DNA of 64,000 nt from a bacterium (GCA_029990205.1 JAPEKQ010000010.1:29731-93730), one strand, 5' to 3'. Shown: positions 1 to 8,620, counted from the stretch's first letter. Numbers and translations: made by a program. The notes: generated by a model from the letters alone, not told the origin.

Positions 1-1914
1 CGCGGCCTCCGCGCTCACCGTCTCGCCGTCCGCCATCCGCAGCGTCGTGTAATCAGCTATCCCCGTCAGGAGCGCGATGTTCCACTCCGAGGAGAACAGA
101 AGTCCGGACGAGGCGTTCGGTGAGACCTTGTAGTCGACCGTCAGACGTTCCCCGTCGTTCCGTACCGTCTTGGTCAGAGCGCACTCGATCGCGTCGTCAC
201 CCGACGGGAGCGTGAGCTGCTCTTCCATCGCGACCTCGGCGTTCCCGCCGTTCTCGCGCACCGTGAACGCCCAACGGCGTCCCGTGGCGGTCAGAAGGTC
301 GATCTCGTCCGGCCGAAGCATGTCGCCAAGCGTGCACGACTCCGGGAAGAAGTGGTCGATCGCCGCGACCCGGGGCACGATGTCCCCGACCGCGAGGTCG
401 GCGAGTCCGTCCTCCTTGGCCACGACGGCATCGTGAATGCTCACCGTCCCGTCGTGGTCGTTTCCAGACGCGGCCTGCTCCAGCAGCGCGTGATAGGCCT
501 CGCTGTGTCGCGCCATCGTCGCCACGGCGTTCCATGCGACCCCGCGGAGGTCGATCTCGAACACCGCGCCTCCTCGGGCCGGCGCAACATACGCATTGAG
601 GCGTCGAGATTCGAGCAGCACCTCGTCGTGACCGTCGAGATCGTGATCGGTCACCGTGATGGATGCCCCCGAGTCCGGCCCCGGCGCGATCGCGTTCTCG
701 GCCTTGAGAAGATGCTCGTAGATGGCCGAGCGCAGATGCGGAAGATAGATCCCGCCGAAGACTCCGTGCCAGTATGCGCAGTTGCACTGCCCGCGCCAGA
801 GCTCGTCGAGCACGCTCTGCGGCGTGCTCTCACCCTCGGAGGTGCCGGCGTCCGCCGACGCCGCACCGGATTCGGTCGACGCCGCGCCGGCCGCCGCAAC
901 CATCTCACTGACGCGGCGCATCTTGCTGACCATGAAGTTGGTCTCTTCGTACTTCGCCACAAAGCCGCGCCAGGTCCCGCCGCTGACCATCGTCGACCAC
1001 GCGTCGTAGGTCCCGTCGTGCTTGAGTCGCTCGATGAACTTCTCGTACTCGCGTCGCGCCGGTGTCGGCAACGCCCACTCCATCATCTCCGGGTACGACG
1101 AGGTCGGCAGATACACCCGCCCCGCCGGCGGAGCGCTCTCCACCGCCTCCGCAAGTGTCACCGTCGAGAGCCAGTCTCCGTTCGCCGCGATCGCGTCGAG
1201 GAACCGATCGAGCCACCCGTTGGTGTAGACATGCTGGTGCGTGCCCGGCCAGACGCCGAACTTCTCCCCGTCGTCACCAAAGACGGCCACGGCCCCGGGA
1301 CTCCGGTCCGCGAGTTCCTTCAGGTGCGAGATGGTCTCCGACGGCTCCGCGAACGGGATGAGGTACCGGAGCTTCTTGCTGATCGGGAAGACCTTCAGCG
1401 GAACACCCTGGTCCTCCGTGACGAAGTAGCTCGTCAGGTCCTCGTTCGCAACACCCGCCAGACGGAACTCGTAGTCATCGAGGAGAACGTACTCGACGCC
1501 GGACTGCGCAAGCACTCGTGCGAGCCCGGGCTCCCACACTCGCTCGGCCACCCACATCCCCTTCGCTTCGACGTTGAAACGTGCGGAGAGGTAGCGTGTC
1601 ATCCGCGCGATCTGACCGCGCGCATCACGCTCGGGGATGACCGGGAGGATGGGCTCGTAGAAACCGCCGGTGAGCAACTCGACCCGCCCCTCCGAAGCGA
1701 GAGCACCCAGACGGTCGAGATACGAGGGTTGATGTTCCTCGAACCACTCGAGGAGCGGACCGGTGTTGTGGACCGAGAACTTGACAGACGGATGCCGCTC
1801 CATCGCCTCAAGGAACGGCAGGTAGGACATGCGGTGCGCATCCTCGAAGACCCAGGGAAGGTTTCCGACCGGCTGGTGATTGTGAATGCAGAGAACGAGA
1901 GATACGTGGCTCAC
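1..1914 (-). CDS. GH57 4-alpha-glucanotransferase / alpha-amylase (C-terminus beyond window)
   Basis: Glycoside hydrolase family 57 enzyme acting on alpha-1,4-glucans, probably in cytoplasmic glycogen or maltodextrin turnover. The N-terminus carries the family signature HNHQPVGN (residues 11-18). WVAERVW gives Glu124 in the position of the catalytic nucleophile, and FGDDGEKFG gives Asp214 as the acid/base; these match the Thermococcus litoralis 4-alpha-glucanotransferase residues E123 and D214. The central and C-terminal parts look like the DUF1925/DUF1926 beta-rich domains of that subfamily. The GTG start is chosen because AAGGAG lies 10 nt upstream. 638 codons are visible and the frame is still open at the window edge, so only a short tail should be missing. 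The gene follows EIIB of a mannose-type PTS by 35 bp. Transferase versus amylase cannot be decided from sequence alone. Confidence 0.9.
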   Translation of the reverse strand, partial: MSHVSLVLCIHNHQPVGNLPWVFEDAHRMSYLPFLEAMERHPSVKFSVHNTGPLLEWFEEHQPSYLDRLGALASEGRVELLTGGFYEPILPVIPERDARGQIARMTRYLSARFNVEAKGMWVAERVWEPGLARVLAQSGVEYVLLDDYEFRLAGVANEDLTSYFVTEDQGVPLKVFPISKKLRYLIPFAEPSETISHLKELADRSPGAVAVFGDDGEKFGVWPGTHQHVYTNGWLDRFLDAIAANGDWLSTVTLAEAVESAPPAGRVYLPTSSYPEMMEWALPTPARREYEKFIERLKHDGTYDAWSTMVSGGTWRGFVAKYEETNFMVSKMRRVSEMVAAAGAASTESGAASADAGTSEGESTPQSVLDELWRGQCNCAYWHGVFGGIYLPHLRSAIYEHLLKAENAIAPGPDSGASITVTDHDLDGHDEVLLESRRLNAYVAPARGGAVFEIDLRGVAWNAVATMARHSEAYHALLEQAASGNDHDGTVSIHDAVVAKEDGLADLAVGDIVPRVAAIDHFFPESCTLGDMLRPDEIDLLTATGRRWAFTVRENGGNAEVAMEEQLTLPSGDDAIECALTKTVRNDGERLTVDYKVSPNASSGLLFSSEWNIALLTGIADYTTLRMADGETVSAEAA

Positions 1915-1949
1915 TGTCGCGATGCTCCTTCCGACATCCGGGCGGCTTC

Positions 1950-2438
1950 TCAGCCGGTCTGTTCCTCGAGAAGTGGTAGCAGATCGACCGGGTCGGCCTG
2001 CGGCACGTCGCGCGCCTCCAGCGCCACTCCCCCGGCGGCGATGGCAAGAAGCTCGCGACGGTCATCGTCGTCGACATACACGTACGGAAGGATCTCGCGC
2101 TTGCCCTCGGAGTAGTGCATTCCTCCGACATTGACACTCTTGACGTCGAGGCCGCGCTCGAACAGAAGCCGCGCATCGAGAGGCGTGCCCACGACGACGA
2201 TCGTATTCTCGTCCTGCCAGGCTCCGGCCGCGCACTCCACGCCGAATCCCTCGACGTCGAGCACGGTGATGGCCGCGCCCATGGCGTCGGCCTCGGTGTA
2301 GAGAGCGCGCTTCCACTCGGTTTGCGCCACATCGTCGTTCACGAGCACTATGCGATCGATGCAGAGACAGCTTCCCCACGCGACACAGACCTGTCCGTGG
2401 ATGAGTCGGTCATCGATCCTGATGAGAGAGATGGACAT
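1950..2438 (-). CDS. PTS mannose/sorbose-family EIIB
   Basis: 162-aa phosphocarrier domain of the mannose-type phosphotransferase system. In this family EIIB receives phosphate from EIIA on a histidine and passes it to the sugar at EIIC/EIID. The motif RIDDRLIHGQV near the N-terminus contains the expected phospho-histidine (RLIHGQ). Length is normal for a free-standing EIIB. It starts at ATG behind a GGGGGAG-type ribosome-binding site and lies 21 bp after EIIA. No EIIC or EIID gene follows; the next gene is the GH57 enzyme, so a purely regulatory role with HprK is possible. Confidence 0.92.
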   Translation of the reverse strand: MSISLIRIDDRLIHGQVCVAWGSCLCIDRIVLVNDDVAQTEWKRALYTEADAMGAAITVLDVEGFGVECAAGAWQDENTIVVVGTPLDARLLFERGLDVKSVNVGGMHYSEGKREILPYVYVDDDDRRELLAIAAGGVALEARDVPQADPVDLLPLLEEQTG

Positions 2439-2459
2439 GGCTCCCCCTCGCCGCGCATC

Positions 2460-2858
2460 CTACTGAATGCGGACGGCGTCCCTGGCACGCTCCTGCATCA
2501 TCGAAACGAGCTCCTGAAGGTCGGCGCGGTCGCGCTTCACGAAGAATTCGAGAAGCATCATGAGATTCACGCCGCTGATCATCCTCAACCCCGGCCGCTC
2601 CCCGAGGTACGCCTGGCAGACGTGATGACAGCTGCCACCCGGCATATCGGTGATAAGAAGTACCGAGTGCGTCCTCTCGAGTTCCTCAACCGCCGCGCGG
2701 ACGCTGTCCGTCAGTTCCGGCAGACCCAGCCCCGTGTTCGAGATGGCCGTGCACCCGGACTGACTCCCGAGAATCCCCTGCACCGCGTTCATCAGACACT
2801 CGCCCACGTTCCCGTGGGCGACGATCACACATCCGATCCTGGTTCTGGTATCGCTCAT
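2460..2858 (-). CDS. PTS mannose-family EIIA
   Basis: 132-aa EIIA domain of the mannose-type PTS, accepting phosphate from HPr-His on a histidine. The N-terminal strand ends in VAHG, the phospho-histidine site, and LLITDMPGGS is the second conserved loop of the family. Size and motifs fit a single EIIA-Man domain without fused EIIB. The start codon overlaps the hprK stop (ATGA), implying translational coupling. The neighbourhood hpf-hprK-EIIA-EIIB resembles the PTS branch of the rpoN cluster in delta-proteobacteria and FCB bacteria. Confidence 0.92.
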   Translation of the reverse strand: MSDTRTRIGCVIVAHGNVGECLMNAVQGILGSQSGCTAISNTGLGLPELTDSVRAAVEELERTHSVLLITDMPGGSCHHVCQAYLGERPGLRMISGVNLMMLLEFFVKRDRADLQELVSMMQERARDAVRIQ

Positions 2859-3823
2859 TCGGTCTCACCCCGAAGGATCTTGCGCTCTCGCGCTTTCTCC
2901 GACGCGAGGTCCCTCAACCTCCGGTCGAAGTCCCGTGCCGGATGCACGCCGTGGAGCTTCAGTAGATGGTTCAACGCAATGACCTCGGCGATCACCGTGA
3001 TATTCTTGCCCGGTACGAGCGGCAGATGGACGAACGGTGTCTGCACGCCGAGGATGTCCGTGTACCGCTCGTCCAGCCCGAGACGTTCGTAATCGTCGAG
3101 ATCGGACCACCGGACGAGCTTCACCTCGAGTTCGATGCGCTTGCTGGCACGAATGGCGCGAATGCCGTAGATGGCCCTGACATCGATGATCCCGACACCG
3201 CGGATCTCCATACAGTGCCTGAGCAGCTCGCTCCCGCTCCCAACCAGGTCTCCCTGCGCGTTCACGGTGACGCTCACGACGTCGTCGGCGACGAGTCGAT
3301 GACCGTTCTCCACGAGATCCAGACCGCACTCGCTCTTCCCGATCCCACTGTCGCCCGTGAAGAGCAGGCCGATGCCGTAGACGTCGACCAGCGTGCCGTG
3401 GATGCTCGTGTGCGGCGCCAGGAGCTCATCGATCGCCGTGGCCAGCTGGCTCGCGAGATGGGTCGAACCCGCGTCACAGCAGAGCACGGGCACGCCGCTC
3501 GCCTCCGCGAGCTCGACAAGCTCCGGCGGCGCCTTCCTTCCGTCGGACACGATCACGCAGGGCACTTCGGCACGCACGAGCCTGGTCAGCGCCTCACGGC
3601 GGCCGTCCGCATCGAGCGCATCGAGAAACGTCATCTCCGCGCCACCGAGGATCTGTATCCTGCTCGGATCGAATCCCTCTTCGTATCCCGCGAGAAAGAG
3701 CCCGGGCTTTGAGAGATCCGCCGCGTCGATCGCGGCGGGGGTCCCGCTACCCGGGGACACGACGACGAGTTCGAACTCGTCGCCGTACTCCTTCAACAGT
3801 CTGTGAACCGTCAGAGGTTCCAT
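2855..3823 (-). CDS. hprK: HPr kinase/phosphorylase
   Basis: 322-aa bifunctional kinase/phosphorylase that adds or removes phosphate at the regulatory serine of HPr. An N-terminal DRTGG-like regulatory half (to about residue 130) precedes the kinase domain. The conserved IHG histidine is H142, the P-loop is GDSGIGKS (157-164, Lys163), RLVADDV holds Asp180, and MEIRGVGIIDVR is the HprK signature. The ATG at 3823 has GGAGAG about 5 nt upstream and gives the normal family N-terminus. It lies 25 bp after hpf and overlaps EIIA by 4 bp. No HPr gene is present in the window, so the partner must be encoded elsewhere. Confidence 0.95.
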   Translation of the reverse strand: MEPLTVHRLLKEYGDEFELVVVSPGSGTPAAIDAADLSKPGLFLAGYEEGFDPSRIQILGGAEMTFLDALDADGRREALTRLVRAEVPCVIVSDGRKAPPELVELAEASGVPVLCCDAGSTHLASQLATAIDELLAPHTSIHGTLVDVYGIGLLFTGDSGIGKSECGLDLVENGHRLVADDVVSVTVNAQGDLVGSGSELLRHCMEIRGVGIIDVRAIYGIRAIRASKRIELEVKLVRWSDLDDYERLGLDERYTDILGVQTPFVHLPLVPGKNITVIAEVIALNHLLKLHGVHPARDFDRRLRDLASEKARERKILRGETE

Positions 3824-3848
3824 GATCTCTCCGCCGCCGAACGGGCGA

Positions 3849-4370
3849 TTACTCGCGTGGTGCCACGAGTCCGTAGTCGCCGTCGTCGCGGCGGTAGACC
3901 ACGTTGACCTTCTCCGTCTCCGTATTCCAGAACACAAGGAAACGCGCGCCGAGCTCTGCGAGCTGCTGGTACGCCTCCTCAGCGCTCATCCTCGACGCCG
4001 CCAGCTCCTCCGGGAGGATACCGACCTCCTCCGGAGCGATCCCGCCCGCTGCCTCAGCAAACTCGGCCGCGGCGTTCCTGCCCTTGCGGTTCCGGACCCT
4101 CTCCTTGTGGCGGCGGATCTGGCGCTCCACCTTCTCAACTGCCCTGTCGAACGCCGAGCGGAAGTCGTCTGCTTCCTGCTCGCTCGAGACCACGACTCGT
4201 GATGCGTGCACCGTCAGATCGGCGATCTTCCGGTGGCCTTCCTGCTCGAACACGACGTTCGCCTCATCGACGCGGTCGAAGTAGTGAGCGAGATGCTCAA
4301 CCTTCGATTCCACGTGGTCTCTGAGACCCGGGTCGAGGTCGAAGTGTCTGGCCGTGATCCTGATCTGCAT
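3849..4370 (-). CDS. hpf: Ribosome hibernation promoting factor, long form
   Basis: 173-aa ribosome-associated inhibitor. The N-terminal S30AE domain (about residues 1-100, opening MQIRITARHF) binds the decoding region of the 30S subunit. The C-terminal domain (about 115-170, with AYQQLAELGARFLVFWN) is the dimerisation domain of long HPF, which pairs two 30S subunits into 100S particles. ATG start with AGGAG 5 nt upstream. Its position between lipA and hprK, downstream of rpoN, matches the conserved rpoN-hpf linkage, although here two lipoate genes are inserted. Stationary-phase or starvation control is expected for the family but no operator was recognised. Confidence 0.96.
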   Translation of the reverse strand: MQIRITARHFDLDPGLRDHVESKVEHLAHYFDRVDEANVVFEQEGHRKIADLTVHASRVVVSSEQEADDFRSAFDRAVEKVERQIRRHKERVRNRKGRNAAAEFAEAAGGIAPEEVGILPEELAASRMSAEEAYQQLAELGARFLVFWNTETEKVNVVYRRDDGDYGLVAPRE

Positions 4371-4395
4371 GCGTTCTCCTTTCACCGCTCGTCGC

Positions 4396-5274
4396 TTATG
4401 CGCCGACGACAACGCCGAGTGCCTCAACCACCTTCTCGGCTTCATACGAGCTTCTCACGAACGGGCCCGACGAGACCCACGCGAAGCCGAGCTGCTCACA
4501 CCACTGCTTCATCGCGTCGAACTCAGCCGGCGGCACGAATCGCGCCACCGGCAGGTGTTCCCGTGTCGGCTGAAGATACTGACCCACATAGACGACGTCC
4601 ACCTTCGCGCGTCTGAGGTCCATGAAGGCCCCGTCCAGTTCCAGGCGCATCTCGCCAAGTCCGACCATCACGGACGATTTGACCAGCGGTCTGTCCGGCG
4701 CAGCCGCCGCGTGCCTGAGCACCGCGAGCGAGCGCTCGTAGTCCGCGCCGGCCCGAGCCGTCTTGTACAGCCTCCGTACGGTCTCGAGATTGTGGCCGAA
4801 GACGTCCGGACGAGCCGCGAGCACCGTGTCCACGGCGGCCATGTCGCCGCCGAAGTCCGGAACGAGCACCTCGATGCCGGTCTCGGGACAGAGCGCCCGG
4901 ATGGCCCTGATCGTCGCGGCGAAGTGCTCCGCCCCTCCGTCAGGAAGGTCATCCCGCGTCACCGATGTGATGACGATGAACGACAGCCCCAGGCTCTTCA
5001 CGGCCTCCGCGACGCGACGCGGCTCCTCGGGGTCGGGTGGCGTCCCGCCCCCATGGGCGACCGAACAGAAACGACAATCACGAGTGCAGCGATCCCCGAG
5101 GATCAGGAATGTCGCCGTTCCGCGGCTGAAACAGTCGACGCGGTTGGGACACCGGGCCTCGTTGCACACCGTGTTGAGACCGGTCTCCGCGAGCATGTCG
5201 CGCACGCGCCTGGTCTTCTGTGGATCCGCAATAGGCTTCGTCAGCCACTCCGGCAGTCTTCTCTGCTCACTCAC
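4396..5274 (-). CDS. lipA: Lipoyl synthase
   Basis: 292-aa radical SAM enzyme inserting two sulfurs into the octanoyl chain on carrier lysines. Two cluster motifs are visible: the auxiliary CX4CX5C (C37, C42, C48) and the SAM-binding CX3CX2C (C63, C67, C70 in CTRDCRFC). The C-terminal RSSY supplies the conserved serine that ligates the auxiliary cluster. It starts at GTG overlapping the stop of the small lipoyl-domain gene (GTGA), so the two are translationally coupled. No lipB or lplA is present in the window, so octanoyl transfer must come from elsewhere. Confidence 0.97.
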   Translation of the reverse strand: MSEQRRLPEWLTKPIADPQKTRRVRDMLAETGLNTVCNEARCPNRVDCFSRGTATFLILGDRCTRDCRFCSVAHGGGTPPDPEEPRRVAEAVKSLGLSFIVITSVTRDDLPDGGAEHFAATIRAIRALCPETGIEVLVPDFGGDMAAVDTVLAARPDVFGHNLETVRRLYKTARAGADYERSLAVLRHAAAAPDRPLVKSSVMVGLGEMRLELDGAFMDLRRAKVDVVYVGQYLQPTREHLPVARFVPPAEFDAMKQWCEQLGFAWVSSGPFVRSSYEAEKVVEALGVVVGA

Positions 5275-5516
5275 GCGTCCTCAATCCTTCCCAGCACCTC
5301 ACCGGGCGCAACCTTGCTCTCCTCACCCGCCGCGACTTCGACGAGCACGCCCGCGCACGGCGCGAGGACCGTCAGCGCCGTCTTCTCTTCGTCGGATTCC
5401 ACGACCAGAAGCTCATCGCCTTCCGCGACGCTCTCGCCCTGCTCGACCTTCCAGAAGAGGACCGTGAACTCGCCGGCATCCGACTCCGCCGGCGCGAGTA
5501 CGATGTTCTCCGCCAC
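5271..5516 (-). CDS. Stand-alone lipoyl/biotinyl carrier domain
   Basis: 81-aa protein consisting only of a biotinyl/lipoyl hairpin fold, comparable to the N-terminal domain of 2-oxoacid dehydrogenase E2. Strands around GEFTVLFWKVEQGESVAEGD and APCAGVLVEVAAGE frame the exposed turn VVESDEEKTALTV. The usual turn is E(T/S)DKA, so the candidate lipoyl-lysine sits two residues later than normal. The GTG start at 5516 has AAGGAG 5 nt upstream. It overlaps lipA by 4 bp, which supports lipoate rather than biotin as the cofactor. No E1, E2 core or E3 gene is nearby, so the partner enzyme is unknown. Confidence 0.8.
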   Translation of the reverse strand: MAENIVLAPAESDAGEFTVLFWKVEQGESVAEGDELLVVESDEEKTALTVLAPCAGVLVEVAAGEESKVAPGEVLGRIEDA

Positions 5517-5538
5517 AGCTGCTCCTTGCCTCGGTGCC

Positions 5539-7038
5539 CTATATCTCCTTGCGCAGCCGCGCCGGAAGGATGCCCATCTGGTCACGGTACTTCGCGACCG
5601 CGCGCCGCGAGATCTTGAACCCGCGTCTTGCGAGTTCCTCCGCGACCTTCTGGTCCGACATCGGCTTCTGCTTATTCTCGTTGCTGATGATCTCTCGCAT
5701 CGCGTCGCGCACGGCCTTCGACGCGATCTCGGTACCGTTGCTCGTGCGGATGCCGCTCGAGAAGAAGTACTTCAGCTCGAACGTTCCACGCGGCGTCTGT
5801 ACGTACTTCCCGCGCGTCACACGGCTGACCGTCGACTCGTGCATGCTGACGTCGTCGGCGATCTGCTGGAGTGTCAGCGGCTTGAGCGCTGAGACGCCCT
5901 TCTCGAAGAAACCCGACTGAGCACGTGTGATGCTCTCCATGACACGCACCATGGTCCGCCGGCGGTTCTCGATGCTCTGAACGATCCACCTGGCCGCCTT
6001 GAGTTTCTTTGTGATGAACTCCTTCTCCTCAGACTCGGTCCCTGAACTGAGGATCCGGCGATATGTCGGGTTGATGCGGACGCGAGGAACGTCCTGGTCA
6101 TTGAGATAGACGACTCGCTCGCCGTCGATGTCCTCCACAATGAGGTCCGGCGTGATGTAATCAATCGAACCGGGGTCGGGGTCGGTGCGAGGACGCGGAT
6201 CGAGCTTCGAGATCTCGTTGACCGCCGCGCGGAGATCGTCGACGGAGACGCCGAGACGCCGCCGCATCTGATCATGCTTGCACGCCTTCAGCTCCTCGAA
6301 GCACTCCTTGATCACGCGCGCCGCCAGGCCGTCGCCCATGCCCTTCCTGGTGAGCTGGATGAGCAGACACTCCTTGATGTCTCGAGCGGCAATGCCGGGA
6401 GGATCGAGAGACTGAACGAGGCGCAGCGCCTCTTCAACAAGCTCCACGTCGACGTGAAGCGCCGCGGCGATAACCTCGACGGAGTCCTTGACGAACCCGT
6501 CGTCCCCCAGCTCGTCGATGATGTACTCCGCTACTCCAAGCAACCGGTCGTCCGCGCACTCCATATGAAGCAGGTGCTTGAGCTGGTCCTCGAACGTCGA
6601 CACGGCGACCGGGACTCTCTCGTACCGGTCATCCTCCTCGCGCTCGAGGTTCTGGCCGTACGCGTGGGAGTAGACGTCGTCCATGTAGTCGTCCCAGTCG
6701 AGATCCTCGGTCGCTGCCTCAGTCTCGCCCGTGCGGTCAGCCTCGTCCTTGGCCTCTTCCTTCGGCTGCTCCGCGGCCTCTTCCTTCGGCTGAGTCTCGT
6801 CGCCACCCTCTCCCCGCTCCTCCTCACTCGACTGCGACTCCTCGCCCTCGCGCTCCTCGGTCTCGATCTCATCACCGTCGTCCGTGGCCTCGAGCAAAGG
6901 ATTCTGCAGCAGCTCCTGCTTCAGGAACTGCTCGAGTTCGAGCGTCGAGACCTGCAGGATCTTGAGCGCCATCTGCAGTCTCGGCGTCATCACGAGCTGC
7001 TGTGACATGCGGAGCTGCATGGTGGGTTTCATGCTCAT
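5539..7038 (-). CDS. rpoN: RNA polymerase sigma-54 factor
   Basis: 499-aa sigma-54. The glutamine/leucine-rich region I starts MQLRMSQQLVMTPRLQMAL and ends near residue 50. A strongly acidic region II (about 50-115, rich in E and D) follows, then the core-binding domain, and a C-terminal HTH plus RpoN box with SRRAVAKYRDQMGI near residue 480. The ATG at 7038 has AAGGAG 7 nt upstream. The acidic linker is longer than in enteric RpoN. It lies downstream of lptC-lptB as in many Gram-negatives. No clear -24/-12 target promoter was recognised in the intergenic regions of the window. Confidence 0.97.
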   Translation of the reverse strand: MSMKPTMQLRMSQQLVMTPRLQMALKILQVSTLELEQFLKQELLQNPLLEATDDGDEIETEEREGEESQSSEEERGEGGDETQPKEEAAEQPKEEAKDEADRTGETEAATEDLDWDDYMDDVYSHAYGQNLEREEDDRYERVPVAVSTFEDQLKHLLHMECADDRLLGVAEYIIDELGDDGFVKDSVEVIAAALHVDVELVEEALRLVQSLDPPGIAARDIKECLLIQLTRKGMGDGLAARVIKECFEELKACKHDQMRRRLGVSVDDLRAAVNEISKLDPRPRTDPDPGSIDYITPDLIVEDIDGERVVYLNDQDVPRVRINPTYRRILSSGTESEEKEFITKKLKAARWIVQSIENRRRTMVRVMESITRAQSGFFEKGVSALKPLTLQQIADDVSMHESTVSRVTRGKYVQTPRGTFELKYFFSSGIRTSNGTEIASKAVRDAMREIISNENKQKPMSDQKVAEELARRGFKISRRAVAKYRDQMGILPARLRKEI

Positions 7039-7107
7039 GTGATGTCTCCTTCGCGGTCCGCTCGCCGGTCGGCGCTCTCCGAACCGCCACCTGCGCCTTC
7101 GGCTCGT

Positions 7108-7860
7108 CTAGAGCCGGAATCTGTCCCCGAGGTAGAGTTTCTTCGCTTCTTCGTTCGTGGCGAGTTCCTCAGCGCCGCCCGCCAGCAGAATCTGACCCTC
7201 ATACATGATGTACGCGCGGTCCGTGACCGACAACGTCTCGCGAACACTGTGGTCCGTGATGAGGATACCGATCCCGCGGTCTCGCAGACTGCGGATGATC
7301 GCCTGAATGTCCTGCACGACGATCGGGTCGATCCCGACGAAAGGTTCGTCGAGCAGGAGGAATGCCGGGTCGGTCACGAGCGCGCGTGTGATCTCCACAC
7401 GCCGACGCTCTCCTCCCGACAGTGTCGCCGCCGACTGCGACGCGAGTTCCTCGACTCCGAGTTCGCTGAGGAGCTGCTGCAGACGCTCCTCCCGCTCATT
7501 GCGGCTGAGCTTGAGCGTCTCGAGGATCGCGAGCACGTTGTTGCGGACCGAGAGCCCGCGGAAGATGGACGACTCCTGCGCGAGATATCCCACGCCCTTG
7601 GTAGCTCTGCGGAACATCGGCAGACGTGTGATGTCCTCGTCGTCCAGATGGACGGAACCCGCGTCCGGCGCCAGAAGCCCAACGATCATATGGAACGTCG
7701 TGGTCTTCCCGGCCCCGTTCGGGCCCAGCAGACCGACGACCTCCCCCCGATTCAGCTCGAGGTTGACCTCGTTGACGACGCGACGGCGTCCGTACTGCTT
7801 GACGAGTCCGGTCGCGCTCAGCTTGCGCGGTCCGGCGTTGTCACCGTTTCTGCCTGTCAT
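7108..7860 (-). CDS. lptB: LPS export ABC transporter ATPase LptB
   Basis: 250-aa cytoplasmic ABC ATPase powering extraction of LPS from the inner membrane by LptB2FGC. It shows Walker A GPNGAGKT (46-53), the Q-loop region YLAQESSIFRGLSV, signature LSGGERRR, Walker B FLLLDEPFVGID and switch histidine ITDHS. QESSIFR and the pattern around DPIVVQDIQ are typical of LptB rather than branched-chain amino-acid ATPases. The start overlaps the lptC stop (ATGA). No lptF, lptG or lptA is present in the window. Confidence 0.96.
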   Translation of the reverse strand: MTGRNGDNAGPRKLSATGLVKQYGRRRVVNEVNLELNRGEVVGLLGPNGAGKTTTFHMIVGLLAPDAGSVHLDDEDITRLPMFRRATKGVGYLAQESSIFRGLSVRNNVLAILETLKLSRNEREERLQQLLSELGVEELASQSAATLSGGERRRVEITRALVTDPAFLLLDEPFVGIDPIVVQDIQAIIRSLRDRGIGILITDHSVRETLSVTDRAYIMYEGQILLAGGAEELATNEEAKKLYLGDRFRL

Positions 7861-8441
7861 TCCTCTTCCACGAGTTCGCCGTCCGCCGAACGGACGTACG
7901 CCTTGAAGTCTGCCAGGATCCTCAGATTCCCGAGGTCCGGGTCCGCCTCAGCTCCGGTGCCCGTCATCACGTCACCGTCTCTGGTGACCCTGACCGGCAT
8001 CTCGGTCGAGATCTTCCCGCGACGCTCGTCCCACGTCAGATGCTCGGTGCGAAGCACGGTTCCATCGTTCGATGTGACGACGACCGAGCCTGAGACCTCC
8101 ATGTCGTTCGTCCGACGCTTGAGCAGGCCGTTCCTCGCGTTCAGCACGCTTCGGCTCTCGCCATCTTCGTCGTAGAACTCGACACGCGGACGTGTCGTCT
8201 CAATGCGGTCGGCGTCCTCGAAGACCAGCGCGAGTTCCGCCGTGAGCGACCAGACCGAGCGACCATCGTTCGTCTGCGTCAGTGTGAACCCGTTGATCTC
8301 CTGGTCCGGCACGATTCCGCCCTCGGCCTCGGGCCCCGACTCTCCTCCTTCGCCGCACGAGCTGAGCACGCACGCCGCAGCGAGGAGCAGAACAGGAACC
8401 AGCGTTCGAACGAGCGTCCGGGATGTCCCGAAGTCCACCAC
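7857..8441 (-). CDS. lptC: LptC-like LPS export membrane protein
   Basis: 194-aa LptC/YrbK-family protein linking the LptBFG pump to the periplasmic LptA bridge. An N-terminal hydrophobic segment (LVPVLLLAAACVL) ends in LSSC, so it may be a lipoprotein rather than a simple bitopic protein. The rest is beta-rich LptC-like sequence such as VWSLTAELALVFED and RVEFYDEDGE. The first of two adjacent GTG codons has AAGGAG 7 nt upstream. It heads the lptC-lptB-rpoN run and has a candidate sigma-70 promoter upstream. Identification rests on fold-like sequence plus the lptB overlap. Confidence 0.85.
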   Translation of the reverse strand: MVDFGTSRTLVRTLVPVLLLAAACVLSSCGEGGESGPEAEGGIVPDQEINGFTLTQTNDGRSVWSLTAELALVFEDADRIETTRPRVEFYDEDGESRSVLNARNGLLKRRTNDMEVSGSVVVTSNDGTVLRTEHLTWDERRGKISTEMPVRVTRDGDVMTGTGAEADPDLGNLRILADFKAYVRSADGELVEEE

Positions 8442-8539
8442 CGCATCTCTCCTTGGGAAGAACGCGCCGCTACCCCAGAACATAGCCCCAGGGGACCGGC
8501 CACTCAAGCAGTCAATTCAGGCCCGAGCTTACGCAAGGT

Positions 8540-8568
8540 AGATTAGCAAAGGGGGTTCCGGGGGTCAA
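8540..8568 (-). promoter_or_regulatory. Candidate sigma-70 promoter of lptC-lptB-rpoN
   Basis: On the minus strand TTGACC (8568-8563) and TAATCT (8545-8540) are separated by 17 bp. The -35 matches 5 of 6 consensus bases and the -10 matches 3 of 6. The site lies in the 194-bp gap between the kdsD stop and the lptC start, about 100 bp upstream of the latter. Confidence 0.4.
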
Positions 8569-8578
8569 CAGAGGGTAC

Positions 8579-8620
8579 GGGGGCGGCCACACGACGGCCG
8601 GGGGCGGCCACACGACGGCC
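8579..8620. repeat. 21-bp perfect tandem duplication
   Basis: Two identical head-to-tail copies of a 21-bp unit (8579-8599 and 8600-8620; unit begins GGGGGCGGCCACACG), followed by a degenerate start of a third copy. It sits between kdsD and the lptC promoter. Each unit contains GGCC-N7-GGCC and could fold weakly. A slippage duplication is the simplest explanation. Confidence 0.8.

Noticed and set aside
352-2115. 587-codon plus-strand open frame
   Set aside because: It is antisense to the GH57 gene, which has catalytic motifs, correct length and a ribosome-binding site. The plus-strand product is arginine/histidine-rich with no recognisable domain, as expected for a shadow frame in GC-rich DNA.
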